Of a DNA stretch of 64,000 nucleotides, positions 1 to 44,600 are shown in pieces (the stretch's first letter is position 1; each line of letters opens with the position of its first letter). A program made the position numbers and the translations under genes. The DNA is from Nereocystis luetkeana (taxonomy: Eukaryota; Sar; Phaeophyceae; Laminariales; Laminariaceae), in NCBI GenBank assembly GCA_031213475.1, contig JARUPZ010000017.1:4770849-4834848 (forward strand), read 5' to 3'. The notes below the pieces were generated by a model. That model was not told the origin of the DNA, searched no databases, and was given only the letters and a program-made list of their open reading frames with translations.

Positions 1-262
1 TAGGAGTAGTAATAGTAGGAGTAGTAGTAGTAGTAGTAGTGGTAGTAGTAGTAGTAGTGGTAGTAGTAGTAATAGTAGTAGTAGTAGTAGTGGTAGTAGT
101 AGTAGTGGTAGTAGTAGCAGCAGTAGTAGTAGTAGTAGTAGTAGTAGCAGCAGTAGTAATGGTAGTAGTGGTAGTAGTAGTAGTAGTGGTAGCAGTAGTA
201 GAAGTAATAGTAGTAATAGTAGGAGTAGTAGTAGTAGTAGTAGGAGTAGTAGTAGTAGTAGC

Positions 263-296
<34 letters not shown>

Positions 297-300
297 TTAC
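1..300 (+). repeat. (TAG)n microsatellite
   Basis: About 100 imperfect units with GGT, CAG and AAT variants. Probably intronic to the helicase gene, given the exon acceptor at 1094. Confidence 0.95.
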
Positions 301-414
301 GCGGAAATGTAGTAATCATGATCAAATTTGGTTATTTCACACAAGGGGGGGGGGGTAGGCATACAGTTTCGGGTCCAAAGCGGGCTCTGATTACTGCAGT
401 AAAGCTAGGAGTAG

Positions 415-535
415 TATTGCGGGGGACCATAGTTATTAATATTAATAGTAGGACCAAATAGTGTTAGTAAAAATGGTTATATATATAGGTTTTTATGTCT
501 ACCATGGGTCCTATTAACTATGGTCCCCCGTAATA
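415..535 (+). mobile_element. M1 hairpin MITE, copy 1
   Basis: Left arm GCGGGGGACCATAG, right arm CTATGGTCCCCCGTAAT, inverted around an AT-rich core with TATATAGG. The left arm itself contains two TATTAATA motifs. Confidence 0.85.
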
Positions 536-673
536 TTAGCGGTGGTAGTTGTGGTGCTGGTTCACAGCAGTGGTGGGGGTGGTGGTGGCGTTGCGGTGGT
601 GGTGGTGGTGGTAATCGTGGTGGCCATACTAGTCGTGTTTGGCAGCAGCAGCTGGTAACGGCAGTACTCGTAT

Positions 674-766
674 TATTACGGGGGGCCATAGTTAACAGGA
701 CCTATGGTATACATGAAAACCTATATGTTTAACCATTTTTACTAACAATATTTGGTCCTGTTAACC
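674..766 (+). mobile_element. M1 MITE, copy 2 (right end lost)
   Basis: Left arm ACGGGGGGCCATAGTTAACA is complete; the element stops after GGTCCTGTTAACC. Confidence 0.8.
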
Positions 767-1094
767 GAAAGCAGAAGGACGGGGGGGCGGAACCCAAGAT
801 GCACCCAAGAAAATCATGTATCCCCTTATTTTCACACATCAATTTTGGTCATGATCATCTCTGCGCTCCTCCGTACCAGGTATATAGCAGCAGCAGCAGC
901 GGCAGTTAAATCAGCGTTACCAACAGTCCTCGCTTTTGCGGACACGACACGCCCAAATACAGCAGCACCAGCACCAGCACTAACACCAGCACCAGCAGCA
1001 ACACCAGCACCAGCAGCAGTAGTCACCCCCTTTCGCGTTTTTGCTTCCATGCATTCCACAATACAGTAACCCTTCCTTCTTCCTCTTTTTGCAG

Positions 1095-31313
<30,219 letters not shown>

Positions 31314-31681
31314 AGGAATTTTTGATTCTGCATCCCACGGCGAAAAGGCGGAACAATCGACGATCGATTGAGTTTTTTTTTTATTTTTGGGGGGGGGGTT
31401 AGCGGAGAGGGCTGCGGTTGCTCGGTTCGGTTTTGGGTAATTATCACTGCTGTGTTCTTCTGTTGTAGGAGCAGGTATAAATTGTTTGACGACTCTTTGG
31501 TGGAAAAGAAAGGCAGATAATCTCGCTTGTGTGTTCGATCGGTGGCAGTTACCTTCCTTGAGAGGGTAGATGAATTGTCTGCCCGCCCTTTGGTTTGTAG
31601 CACGGGGGCGTATGATTTTTTTTTCTCTAGGAACTGATATTATTTCGCGAAACAGACGCGATGCTGTCGGCATCGCTGCTT

Positions 31682-31728
<47 letters not shown>

Positions 31729-31889
31729 CGAAAACCCGCTGGAATCGGTGTTGGAGAGTAAGGAGACCTTTTGAAATTTGATCAGGGGGGGGGGGGGAGG
31801 GGGGGTCAGGAAACCCACTGAAATAGCTCAAGTCGCGAGGAAAAACATTGTAGGGGCGGGCGGTAGAATAAGGGCACCCTTGCTCCAGG

Positions 31890-32060
31890 CGGGGAGGGTG
31901 GGAGGGGGGGGCGTGCTCATTTGTTGTTTGCCTTGGCCATTTCATCCTTGACCGCGCAGCTCTTTCGAGACAGAGCATCAGGGGAGGGGGTGGAATAGGA
32001 AAGGCATTGCTTGAGGGCGGCGTTGAAGTAGGGGAGCATCGTGTAGGGCAGCCTGTTGTG
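31890..32060 (-). repeat. P2 repeat, copy 4 (reverse)
   Basis: G-run, TCATTTGTTGTTTGCCTTGG, CTTTCGAGACAGAG; intergenic. Confidence 0.72.
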
Positions 32061-32149
32061 GTGATCGTTTTGTGTCTTAGTGCTTGGTTCGCCTGTTTCA
32101 CGGTTGGCTTCGTATATCGCCCTTGCTGTGGTGATCTCCCCAGGAAACA

Positions 32150-32345
32150 TGTGCTGTCAGCAGACCATGCAGACCATGCAGATTGCACGAGTCCCGCCAG
32201 GCAACATGAGCTATGAATAGATCTTACAGATCATACAGATCATACACGGTCGGGAATAGAAGATCTATCTGCCTTGAAAAATCTCGATCATGGACTGTGA
32301 ATGATCTTTATGATCTGTTCGTTCGAGGCGTGTGGTAGATGTGGA
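32150..32345 (+). repeat. GATC-palindrome repeat, copy 4
   Basis: AGATCATACAGATCATACAC, AATAGAAGATCTATCTGCC, GATCTTTATGATCTG; loose relative of the blocks at 11290 and 14690. Confidence 0.5.
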
Positions 32346-35300
32346 CATAAAATGTGTTTTGCCTCGGGAAGGCGGGGGGGGGGGGGGCTGCTTATTAAAT
32401 CCGAGGGGAAAAATTGACGTCACACAAACCGACGAGGACAACCAATCGGACCACTAGCGTGAATTGAGAGATGGTAACAAAACTCGTGTCCGAGCTACAA
32501 TGGTTGAACGCAAGGATTACCCACGGCACAGGCTCACCATCCCCCCCCTACCGGTACCGCTGGGCGCTCACGATCACAAAAAGAGACTAAAAATTGCTTT
32601 GTATAGCCACCACCTGTGGATCCGCCGAAGAGGTTATCAGCCCCAACACCTTCGCAGGCGCATTTGTGTGCTCGTTTTGTTTTCATGGGCCGTGTATTTA
32701 TGCCTGCGAATGTAGCTCGCATGGTTGACGGCGTTGTTCATGGAGTTGCGCCTTCCCTTTTTCCTCATACATACGCCGTTGTTTTTTGGGTGAGGCGTAC
32801 GCCTGACCAAACCTACGGCAGAGGACCTGATGATAGGCACCTCCCCAGCCCGTTACTATTAATAGCAGCGGTTGTATGATTTTTCATGCCGTGCGAAGGG
32901 TTCAATCAGCGCTCACTAATAGTTTGTCTCGTCCACCTTGCTCGCGATGAATCGCGCTGGGATGTGCTTGCTTGCTATGGTGACGCGCCTTTGAGTTGAA
33001 GGTCGGCGCGGGGTTTGACGTCTGGCTCCCCTGTTTCGTGAGGTTGTTGTCTTGCACAGCACAGCAGGGCGCCGTTCTTTCTGCTCAAGTGGTAGACGCC
33101 AAAGATACCCAGTGTGCCGTACAAGCACACGTATTATATAGAAGCTACGAACAGGGTGCGGTAGGATCGTTCGCTCCGCTGCATGCAGGACCTTCGTGAT
33201 CCACCATCCACCTGGCCATACAGCTGCAAGACGAAAGAGCTGCAACCACGACCCGACGCCGTGCTGCCAGCGGGCGAGATGGACTGCAACTCTGCCAGCT
33301 GATTGGTTTGTCACATCCGTGCCAGAGGCAGCTGCTTGTCCTTTCTAGAATATCGGTGCTAAATAGAGTCATCGAGGTTCCGTCACAACCGGGGATGCTA
33401 GGGCACCATCTCCAGATCAGAAATCCCTCCATATATCTACAACTTCGACTAGCCGAGCACCAAAAACGGCGATTCTCCGGGTCGATACCGCCCCACACGG
33501 GGTGGAAACCCCACCCCCATCGGCCGAGTCTAGGCATTGACTTGGTAATAGAGGGATCCCTTCGATCGCGAGGGAAACCCTAGCCTGGCGCCGTCGGGGA
33601 GAGGGTGCGTCAAAAGGGCGGGGGGGGGGGGGGGGGGGCGGGGGGGGGGGGGGGCACTTTTCGTGTTTACGTCTTGCCTGGTCGTCAGCGGAAGAGCGTC
33701 GAACCGGAGGGTCCCGCAAGGGCTGGCTATTCTTGCAACCGTCAACACTACTCGTATGATGAGTCCAAGAACACACTACTCGTATGATGAGTCCAAGAAC
33801 GCAAGCGTTTGTTTTGGGTGGTTACGAAATACTATTGTAATTGCGGGCATAGGCGAGTTACGGCAAAACATCGCTTCGGCCGTTACAGATGCGCAGGGCC
33901 GAGCGGGCGAACGAGCGCCACAGGGATCGCTGATCCCGCGCAAGGCCGGCGACGGCACAAAAGGAGCAGGGCGCTGGGCACAGACCGAAGGGATGGGGCA
34001 CGTAACAGGCTCACGGTTTCGAATGTTTTTTTTTTGCTGTTTGTTGACGACGCAAGAACAAGCGGACGTTCGGGCGATGGTGTCAGGGGACGGAGAGTAT
34101 CTTCAAAAGCAATCACTTTGTATTTCGGTTCATTCTCAACGCATTTGGATGCCCCCTGTTCTACGACGTACCAGGGCCGCCGGAGGCTGATTGTTTTTGG
34201 AGATGCGTGGGTCAATATACTCAAGATGTGAGCCTTGCCCGCTCTTATTGTCCTCTTGTAGGCGTGGGCCCGGCTGGCTTGGAACGTTACGCGATTTTCA
34301 AAGAAGCAAGGATAACACTACGACTCGGAAGCATGAGCTTCACATGGAAGAAAAACACTTCGTGCCGCAAGGTCAACCCTCGCCGGGATCAAAGTGTCGA
34401 GAGAGCATGACAAAAAAAACGTGCCTGAAAATGAAGAAGGCAACCAGAAGTCGCCGGGTGCGTCGAAACACAGTTTTTTTTTTGTTCGAAATGCGGCGAA
34501 AGGAGAAAAACGACCCCGGCAAGAACGAAACGTTTCAGGCGAAAATAACCCAATAACAGCCGACGAAGGCCTTAAAAAAGATGTTTTGGTGTACTTTGCG
34601 AAGCAGACCCAGAGCATGTTGTTCATCCACGGCGAAAAATAGGCCGCACCATGACTTCGCGTTCTGTCAAAAAAAAGGCGCGGAGCTTCGACCCCGTGGT
34701 GGTACGCTATACGCCTAGTTCTGAAGAAATGCGTGCACCAGCGTGGCATTTCGCCACCCATTTCCGGCCCTATTGTGTACGCACGTACCACACGTACTGC
34801 TTCTGTTTGTTGTCGTTGTTCTCACATTAACTCTCTGACGAAGCAGCCCGCGGTCACCCGACAGGCTCCAACCACTCTCCCTCTTTTTTCCACCCCATTC
34901 AGTTTTTGGTTCGCCTTGTCTGTAATCTCTATTTCCTGATGGTGGCTTTGATCCGGGGTCACAATGCACAGGCCATCTTCTCCCTCCTCCCCATTACGGT
35001 TCTGGCCTTGGAAGTTTTTTTTTTATCGCTAGAAGACCTCAGCCCATTCTTTCTCCCTTCGTCTACTGGCTTCGAAGTCTGGAGTGGAAGGATATACCTC
35101 AGACAGGAACAATAAAAACAGAAACGCAAACAGAACACGCTGCCCCTGATGCGGTCACTACAACTATACGGAAAGCCCGAGAGAACTTGCACCAAGATTC
35201 GCAGATGCACACCTCTTTCTTCGACAGACCCCCATGGTCTCGGCGGATCGGCGGAACACGGCGGGAGGGAAGATAGAGCTTGTACAGATGGCAGGATAAC

Positions 35301-35586
35301 CGCAGCCTTGCTCCGCCTCTTGCAAAAGGTTCCTCCAGACCCCAACCGGAACGGTACACTCGTCGCGGAGTGCAACGGAGAGAGAGAGGAGAGGAGGGCA
35401 TCGACGGGGATTGGCGCGGCAGGACCCTTCAGCAACCTCAAGTAGATTCACCGTAAGGACCCGTGTAGGGGGGGCACAGGTTTAGGCCGTCAGATGTTCG
35501 GTTTATTCCGGGTGTCTCGCTCACACGGGGAGGTGCGCCTAAACACTTTGGGGTAAAAATAATACCTGGTACAGTTTTCAGAGGTC

Positions 35587-35800
35587 GGGGGCGGGGGGGG
35601 GGGGGGGGGGGGGGGGTGTACTCGATAGCAGAGATGTACTCGATATCATGCATGGCCGTAGTCGGTAAGACCATAGACAGTTTTCAGAGGTGTTGGGGGG
35701 GGGGAGGGGGGGGGGGGGTTGTACTCGATAGGAGAGAAATACTCGATCTCATGGATGGCGGTAGTCGTATGTATGACCATATATATGTAGGGGACGGGAT
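35587..35800 (-). repeat. P1 repeats, copies 13 and 14 (reverse fragments)
   Basis: Two G-run-headed fragments (35587-35682 and 35690-35795), each with TACTCGAT(A/C) and GGCCGTAGTCG or GGCGGTAGTCG; intergenic. Confidence 0.82.
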
Positions 35801-35979
35801 ATCCTCACTAAAAAAAAAAAAAGAAAAAGGGGCGAAAATTCCCCCGCGGGTGTTGGTCTCTTTTTTTTTTGTTCGGTGTACCCACCCGTCGAACACGCAA
35901 ACAGACACTTTGTCGCTTGATACTTGGTGAGAGGCGTGCGGCACCATTCGCATTTCTGGCGTGGCGCACCTACTCGCCA

Positions 35980-36056
35980 CTAAGGGGGGCCATAGTAAAT
36001 AGGACCTACGGTAGACACAAAAAATCTACAAATTTTCGTATGTTTACTATTTTAAT
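35980..36056 (+). mobile_element. M1 MITE, copy 16 (left half)
   Basis: AAGGGGGGCCATAGTAAATA through the core to TTTACTATTTTA, abutting copy 17. Confidence 0.75.
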
Positions 36057-36166
36057 ACTACGGGGGACGATAGTTAATAGGACCTACGGTATACATAAAA
36101 ACCTATACATTTAACCACATTTACTAACGATATTTGGTCCTGTTAACTATGGTCCCCCGTAATAGC
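36055..36166 (+). mobile_element. M1 MITE, copy 17
   Basis: CTA[CGGGGGACGATAGTTAATAG...CTATGGTCCCCCG]TAATAG; a further right-arm remnant follows at 36172-36196. Confidence 0.87.
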
Positions 36167-38638
36167 AATAGTTGATCCTATTCACTATGGCCCCTCGGAA
36201 CAGTGGCATCGCAAAGTCGTGTGTTTGCCGGCAGGAAACAACGAAGTTTTCGCGCGCGATTTTCAGTTGATGGACAGGTTTTTATTGTGAGCAGACGAAA
36301 ACAACAGCGGCGGCAGGAACACAACAACACTAACATCAACACCACCGCCGACAACAGCAATGTTGCCGGAATTAACGCCTTGGATTTCTATTAACGCCCG
36401 GTGAGGCGACCAAAACAAAAACAGTAAAACTAACATCCCCGGACGAACTCGAAAGGTATCGCGATGGAGGCGCTGAAAAAAACAAAAAGTTAGCCGCGGG
36501 CGTTCTGAAGGTTTTTGAGCATACCCGGCGTTTCGTTTGGGGGGGGGGGGGGGGGGGGGCGTTCCCAGAGGATATTACGGCATATGCTCGCCGTTATTAG
36601 ATTCGATGTTATGCAAGAGAACCTTATGTATCACAAAAAGATCCCATCCCGCAAAATTCGCCAATAAGTTTACCGGACTTGAGTACCGGTATCAACGACC
36701 AGGTATAAACTACATACCTCGAAGTACTACCCATATTATTATCAATGGGACGTGAGACGACCAGCACGCCCGGCCGGCGTGTCTGACGTACGACGCAGCT
36801 TGCAAAACTTGAGGTTCAACCATTTAATCGTACTGACAGCTCACGTGTTTTGTGACGATTTTCTAGAAACGTGTGCGCTTCGCACGCATGTCACTGAGCC
36901 ATCTCTCGTCCAGACGCTACTCGTAAGACCATTTTCTTATAAAGGTGGCGCAGATTATAGCAGTTAGTAGCTGTGACACATATCTGCTCCGAATGAGCTA
37001 AATCGCAAATCGCGAAAATATGTTGAAATGGGGATCTGACATGCCCGGCCCAATAAAAATGCTTTCTGCATTTCAAGGTGACACTCGAATATTCTGTGTC
37101 GTGATTTTGATGCTGCAGAGCTTGTATCTGCCCATTGTTAATATTAATAGTAGGATTTTAAGAATCGGAACGAACACCGGCCGCCAACACAACAAAACAA
37201 GACCTACAACTAACCATTTTTCAAGGATTGCGTTCGATTATCCGGGCCAAAACATTGGTTGTCATCCCGAAGGACAGGAGGAGCAATGCTTGCGGGCATG
37301 GGAACTTGTCGTCATGATAGGTACGGTTACATGAATAAAATGCGTAATATTGATGACGTGCACGTACGTTCCGAGGCGATAGTTTTTGCCAAATAATGCC
37401 AAAACAGCATAGGACGCGTCATGCCCTCTCCGTACGAGATTTTTCAAACCCTCAGAAGTAGTTTTTTTTTTTTTTTTCAGAACTCGTGTTTATTTGCCTC
37501 CCGACGACAATGTGCTGCATGGGCTTCAACGTTGACCACTGATGAAACGCTCCAACCGAAACCAAAATCAAGGGGCATCCCCGGAAGCACAACAAGCAGA
37601 ACCAAACAAGGCGAAACTACCGAGAGAAAAAAAAAGGTAGATATTATCTACAGTAGGCCATACATGTACCGTACAAAAATCGTGCTGCTTTTGCTGCTGC
37701 TGTTGACGGCAAAACACCACGACGTACATACCAGGAATACAGTTGCGTACAGGAGCCAACAGCAGAAACACTATATGAACACTCGAAAAATGCCTAGAAA
37801 AAAAGCGACGACGATTCGGTCTGTCTTGGAGAGGGCCCACAACAATTTGACGAGCATTCCCAAAGGCGCGCTCGTTTTATGCGTTTCGAGGGCTTCTTAC
37901 TCCCCTCCGAAGGAAGCAAGGTCCAAACGCAGAGCCATAATACATTCCTAGGGATACAAGTACCGGTCTGGTCTAACGTGTCAGGGGTTGCTTCTGGAAC
38001 TGTCGGAAAACAAATCCCCAATCACTCCGTCACATTCGATGTCTCATCAGACCGATACCGTCTAGTCCCGAGACCGTCACGATGCCCAACAAACACCCAA
38101 CACAACATGCCGTCCTTTCTGCTTACGAACCTTGGCCCGACAATCCACCACCCAAAGCCAACCCCAGACGGGCAAGCATTTCAGGGCTATAGCCCATGTA
38201 TATATATATATAGGGTATATATACCCTATCGGCGCCCGTACCCCACCCCGCACCCCGCCTGGAAGATGTGGAGACAAGCCTTTTCTGGTCTCGTACCGAC
38301 GGGCCACAACCAAGACAGTCTGTCGATCAAGGTCCGGTGCAAAGACGGAAGACTTGGGCGGCCTGCCTCCTCCAGTTGCGCACGAAAACGCCTCCTCCTT
38401 TCACTATCCGTCAGCATAGCTTGCCAGTGACAACCCGGTCTACTACTAATAGCAACGGTCCGGTCTACAAATAGCATACACGAAACACTATCAACAGTAG
38501 TATGATAGTGTTCGGGGGAAAAGACCAAGACCTCCTCCGCAACGGGGTTCCATTTGCTAGGCTATCGATAGGCATACAGTAGCCAATTTATAGGCATCGG
38601 TAGCCTAGGGATGGGCTACCAGTAGGCTATTGCTACGT

Positions 38639-38832
38639 TTAGGGGCCGAAGACGAAGACCTCGGCGACAGGGTTCCTCCAGTCGTAGGCGCGGGTGGTGA
38701 TGTCCGCCTCGCCGTGGATGCCGCGGTGGATGTGGATGAATTCCTCTCCGGGTGCATCCTGCGCGTTGCCGGAGTCGGGCTCGCACGCCGGGCCGGGCAT
38801 GTGGGAGCACAGCTCGTTGTTGCTCTCGGTAC
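38639..38832 (-). CDS. Spondin gene exon 6 (terminal)
   Basis: TESNNELCSHMPGPACEPDS, then FIHIHRGIHGEADI and DWRNPVAEVFVFGP before TAA. The IHxHxGIHGxGD...DWRNPVA pattern closes the domain. Just beyond the stop, GGCTA/TAGCC inverted motifs (38555-38632) could fold in the 3' UTR. Confidence 0.92.
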
Positions 38833-41595
38833 CTGATTGGATGGTGGATGATGAAAACGGGGGAATCGCGGCAAAGGGTAGCGCAAAAAACAAGGGCAAA
38901 GTTGGTCACACTGGTCTCGGTTATCATCGCAGGGGAGGGGGGGGGGGAGGGGGTGTACTCATTTGTTGCTTGCCTTAGTCATCTGATCATTGACCACGCA
39001 TCCCTTTCGAGACGGGGGGGGGGGGGGGGGGGTATAGCGTACGTATATGGTATGGAGATTTCGCAACGCCCGAATGGTCAATTTCGCACGCACGAACGGT
39101 ACTCCTCCTCGTTATATACACAAGGAAGTACATAGGTAGATACAAAAAAAAAGAACGCACAGAAAAGCTTCTCTATCTTCGGCCGCGAATTAGACACGTA
39201 TGTCCATCCATATCTTCATCTCAGCACAAAATCGGAGAAGTCTCCTACTTTATCTTACCATCTTGTGGCAGACCGACCAACGAAATCAAAACCTCGGAAC
39301 TGTTGCGGTTTGGGTGACAAAACTACGTTTTTCCCAACTTGATGTTCCATACGGTCGTGCTAATAGTAGCAGCGGAGGTTTCCACCAAAGGAAAATCGGA
39401 CTGCGAACGAACGGCGTCTTACGTTTCCCCGCTAATCTCGCGAACAGAGCGGCATCGAAGCCCCGACACAAAGCTGACGCTTGCAGAAATGGGCCAGTTC
39501 ACAAAAAGGAGCGGTCACGACACACACAACAGTAGCAGGCTAATGCTTCGTATCTTGCGCAAAAAAAGCATGGCCTAAGACCTCTCCGAAAACACATTTC
39601 TGGGCACTTGCTGAGACACGTCTCACCAGCGTCGAAGGCGGGCGGGAAGGACTTGGAGCCGCTGTAGAGGCTCTCGGAGTCGATGCCCATGAAAGCATCG
39701 TTCGTGTTGACTGCAAGTACATCAGCGGCACAGGGCGGCGGACGCGCGGAGGAAGGTGGTTTTGGGGTTGGGTCAGCGCTTGTCCCCTCATGGTGTGCCA
39801 ATACTTTGAAAGAAGCGTTAGGACAGTCGTCGACGAAAAGTCGATCACGTGAGGCACCAGGATGTACTGGGCCGGTGTTACGAGTATTTGCTGGGCAAGC
39901 ACAACAAAGGTTGGCTGAGAGGTGAATATATATCATCGTCGTGGGCTTCATGAACTCCGTGGTTTGCATCTACTGCGCAAACACGTGCCAGGTGTGGGGC
40001 TAGTGACATACCTACCCGGTGGGCGGCAGTTCAGAGTACGTTTCCCACCCATGTTTTTCATATCGTTCACAAGCTCAAGTATAAGCTCCTTCCCCAACGA
40101 TCAGCATGAAATAGCTACAACGGTGATCACTCAGGAACACTGGCTGCAACAGCCCGTATTGATGAGATAAGAACGCACTTCCATCCTGATCAGTGAACTG
40201 TGCTAACCTGCTAACAAACCGAGGCGAGGCGTAAAATTCTAACTCACTTAGCATGGAGACAGTCGAGAAGACGGCGTCGTCGCCGCAGACGTCCATGTCC
40301 ACCTCCATGGTGCCCCTCCACGTCTCTCCCGGGAACAACGGCGCTTCGCCGACCGCGGAACCGCAGATGTACGGGGCAACGTCAGCGGATGCCGCAAGCG
40401 CCTGTACAGCAGAGTCGAGGCGCAAGAGTCGGGCAGCACAGGAAAGACAGAAGAGAGCATGACGTCAGTTTCAGTGTCTCTACGTGAGGCGGGAAGGGGG
40501 GGGGGGGGGGGCAAGCGTCTGCAGTGTCCAGTGTTCGAAGAGAGGGGCGTGACTCTCTTGCAGCATACGCGACACAAGAGATACGAAAAAAAAGATGATG
40601 ACCTTCACATGATATCAGACAAATGCGTAGGAGTTACGGGTGGCCACGACATTCTTTTCTGCCGGGGAAACTATCAACAGAATAAACCATAAAACCCGTT
40701 GTGATTACTCGCGGAAGGTTCGAGTCCTGCTGACGACGCAATTTGTTAAGTAAGGCATTAGCTTGATGGGCTACTGGTAAAAAATACGAAAACCAATCGA
40801 CGACCCAGACTACAGTGAGCTCGTAACAAGTACCAGGCACTAGGTAACTTGGTCCTCAACACCTTTTTGTGGTTGGTGTGTTGTTGTCAGCAGCGAACGA
40901 ACGGCGATGTGACTCAGCAGAGGTCGCGCATTCTCTGTTCAAATATACGAACTGCATTATTAGCGTTTAACTGGAAAGTGTTCGTACGAAAATAGTTGGA
41001 AAATGTACGAAACATTCACACGTACTACATACACGAGTACCTGGTATGAAAAATTCGCATGTACTACATACTAGTCGTATTGTAACATCACCAAAGTTAA
41101 CTGACTTGAGAGTGTGTCATCGTCTATTTCCGTATCGCCCGCAATATGTAGCACACGTAACAGACAAAGCCCCAGAACACAAAATAACTGGAGCAAGAAC
41201 AAGCAGTAGGTGTTGCGTCGTATTTTATCGGAAAGTTACCAAAACTTGAAATACCGAACTTTCGATATATCCTACCGAACGTGTTTCGCCACCCATCCCT
41301 CGCTGACATCCCATTCCCGTGCCGTTTTATAAGCTGACGCAAAAAAAAACTATCGAAATCGACCACGTACGTACCAGTTACGTACGTACCAGCAGTTTTT
41401 TTTGTCTGTCGGTGCGGTGTTGGAGTTTATCGAACTCGATTTTTCGTTTGATAACACAAATAAGAAAAGTGTGTTGGGCATAAGCTTTTTTTACCCAGAT
41501 CTCCAAGGAAGATAATTTTTTTACCCAGATCTCCAAGGAAGATAACAAAAAAAATGAAAAAGAAGCAAAAAAAGAAGATCATCAAACCCTACCCC

Positions 41596-41645
<50 letters not shown>

Positions 41646-44600
41646 CGAGCGCCGAGTTGTCGCCGTCCTCGGCCATGAGCTTCATGGCGTCGCTGGCGGC
41701 CAAGCCCTCCTTGAACAGCGCCACGTCCTGCGAACCGGACGGAAAAAAAACAGACGGAAGTTCGCAGCTATTAATAGTTTATTAGTGCTGGTTTACATAT
41801 GGGGTACCATGTACTGGTATGTTACCATCATACCCTGGTACCATTCAGGACCGAATGTGGCGTGTGAAGATAAGGGGAGGGGGGGGGGGGATACATGGGT
41901 TTCGGGTTCTAAATAGTATTATCGAAATATTACCCCCCCCCGCCCCCCCTTAATTAGTTGGGATGGTAAAGCCAGCCAAACGCCTGGTCATAGTCGACTG
42001 TCGACTATAGTAGTAATAGTAATAGTAATATTTATACCAGATAATCACTGAGGAAGTCAAAGAATAAAGAATGCTGATGGATAACGCCCTGCACATTGTC
42101 AGAAGGCAATAAAAAAATAAAAAAATAAAGAATGCTGATTGGGTGGCTTGGACTCCGGCCCGACTGCGTTGTTGGCTCCTGGAAACTCGCAGACGTTGAC
42201 CATCATTCGCGTTGACGACGCCATCTGCCCGAACGGCCCCGTCTGTTCTCGACAGCAGTTGTCAGCAATCCCCTCTCCCCCCCCCTGACCGAGAAGGCCC
42301 CTCGGGAGGCGCCCAGGTGTTCTACGTAGATTCACTCGCACAACGGCAACGGCAACGGCCGTATCAGAAGACATGTATCTATTCCTGTAGGCCCATATAG
42401 CGAACGTACGTTCATACGCGACAAGGATCCTGCCACTTGTACACTTGCTGGTATGCTGGTACAGTTATATACCTGGTAGTATGTTGGACGCGTATTGGTA
42501 GGAAATACCGGTGCGAGCGTTTGAGGACTCCGTAATCCCGTTTTGGAACAAAATACGTAAGAATTAGACTGGTTCGCCCCCGAACCGTTACTGCAGGTCT
42601 TGAAAGTACCTACCCTGGTACGTACACACCTTCGTCTTTGTGGGAGATACGATAAGCATTGACGCCATGTACTGACCGGTACGTTGGTTGTATTCGTAGC
42701 GATATTTCGAGACAACCTGAGCCACGGCACAGCTATACCAGGTATATTCATAATTAATACCAGGTAGCAGCAACGATAAATCCCTTTAGCACCGCACTCT
42801 CATTTTGGGGACAAACCCCTGAAATTTCAAGTATGTTGTCCCCAAAACGGGAACTGCGGTCCTAAACGGGTAGTAAGGTTCATTCTTATCGGAGAGCGAT
42901 TTTTCCATAATTTTCAAAGTTTGGAAATAATTGGAGACATGTATCAATATACGGAGGCGTTCTGTGACTATTCGTGAAATTCTCCAGAACCAAAAATGTC
43001 GAAAAATTGGGAAAAAAGCTCTCCGATAAGAATGACCCCAAAGTATGTGTGAGGGAGCGCGGTTCGGAAAAAAAGCACAGCTCGCAGTCTGTCAGTCTGG
43101 CAGTCTGGCACTAACTCACCCTGGTGTGAGCGACGACCAGCACGGGAGAGAAGGGCTGCAAGTAGGTCAGGTTCCTGACGCGGACCTGCGCGGCACAAGA
43201 CGACGCCCAGAAGAGGAACAATGCGAGCGAGCCAGCAGGAGGGTACAGCAGTTTTTTAGTTGCGGTATTGGTTGGCTGGCCATTGAAGGCGGGTGCGTTG
43301 AGCTGTGGGAAGGAGAGGCGGCGGAAAACACTATTATTATTGGAGCGTTTGGCAAGCGCTCGTCTCGAAGCACACGTGCCCCGTAGGCACCCGTGCACCG
43401 TAGTTGAAACCTAATGTACAGCAACCCTGACCCTAGCTGGAGTGGTACGTTATATGCTGTGTAGATGCCTTCGGTCCGTACGGTCAGTACCGAATACTAA
43501 TGGCACATGTACAGCAGTAGGTTGCGAGTACTAGCTTTTGGTAACAAACACAACAGGCAACACAGCGTATCCGAGCAGCACGACAGACTCACCGCGCCGT
43601 CTACAACGAGCAAGATACAAAATACCCCCCTGTCCGAAATTGTGAGAAACGTTTACAGACCAATATGGAGTACAAAAGCTTGCTGCATTTCCGAACGCGA
43701 GTGATACCATTTGCAATGCGACGGCTTCTTTTGGATCGCCGAACATAACCTGGTAACAGATAACGGTTGCCAAAGAAAGATAAAGATATCCACAGGGGTA
43801 TAAGGGTCGATCTCAGCGAGGGCTGTTTTTTAGGTTTATTGAAGTATTTCCACGAAATTTCGGTCTTTGTCGTTTTTTTCCTGTCGGTTTTATAGGAAAA
43901 TACCGAAATTCGGGAAAATACTGAAAACCCCCAAAAAACACTCCTCGTTAACTTAGAACCGCAGTCCTTTTTTGGGGACAAACTACTCGGGATTTGACTG
44001 GTTTGTCCCCCAAAACGGGACTGCGGTTCTGAAAGGGACCCTAAAAAGAACGGGCTTGATTGACTGCAAGTGAAAATAGTATACCGGTATAGAGGCGGCG
44101 CTACCGCTGAAAACTACCACGAGAAAGCTGTTTGCCTCAGACCGGCTGCCGTGGCCACCGCGTGCCACTGCTGATGCACTGGCTTAACGGATTACTGCTG
44201 TCGCTTAGAGTATACTCGTAGATCATCCCAAGTACTCGTGCTCCAGCTACGTACGACAAAAAGGTTCGGTTATCCCAGATTGCGTGTACGATACTCGTAG
44301 AAATGATACTGCTGTATTGTACCGGCATATCTGACTCGTGGTGTACCAGGTACCGCGCAATGTAACTGGGAAGTACCAGGTATCAACTACCACAGCAGTA
44401 TCGTACCAGGTGGCTCATCACGTGTACTCGTGCTTCATGTTGTTGGAGATTCGGTGGCGTCACCTGCCTACCGCCTGCTGTACTGCAACTAGCTGCGGGT
44501 AGGCAGCCCTTCGAGGAGAAGCTTCAGACCACAATCGTGCTGCTGCGGCTGCAAGTACGCTACCACCGTACACCAGGTACTGCTGCTGCTGCTGCTGCTG

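Larger units (their letters stand above)
31314..38638. other. Intergenic region, no gene recognised
   Basis: Between the helicase stop and the Spondin stop, which converge. It holds a 40-base poly-C (31686-31725), P1/P2 fragments, M1 copies, a tandem 28-bp duplication (33752-33798, ACTACTCGTATGATGAGTCC) and open frames up to 175 codons with no family resemblance. 32430-35440 and 36540-38550 otherwise show nothing I can name. Confidence 0.7.

Noticed and set aside
39-461. Long Val, Leu, Cys, Ser, Thr and His homopolymer frames (also 10521-10868, 16177-16410, 16998-17384, 52562-53385)
   Set aside because: They read through microsatellites; several frames on both strands are open at once, as expected for repeats without stops.
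36172-36196. Further M1 copies at 36172-36196 and 58044-58072
   Set aside because: Only a right-arm fragment remains; noted with the neighbouring copy rather than counted as an element.
40640-40745. tRNA-like 3' half (GGTTCGAGTCCTGC) at 40717
   Set aside because: No matching 5' acceptor strand 60-90 bp upstream; cloverleaf fails.
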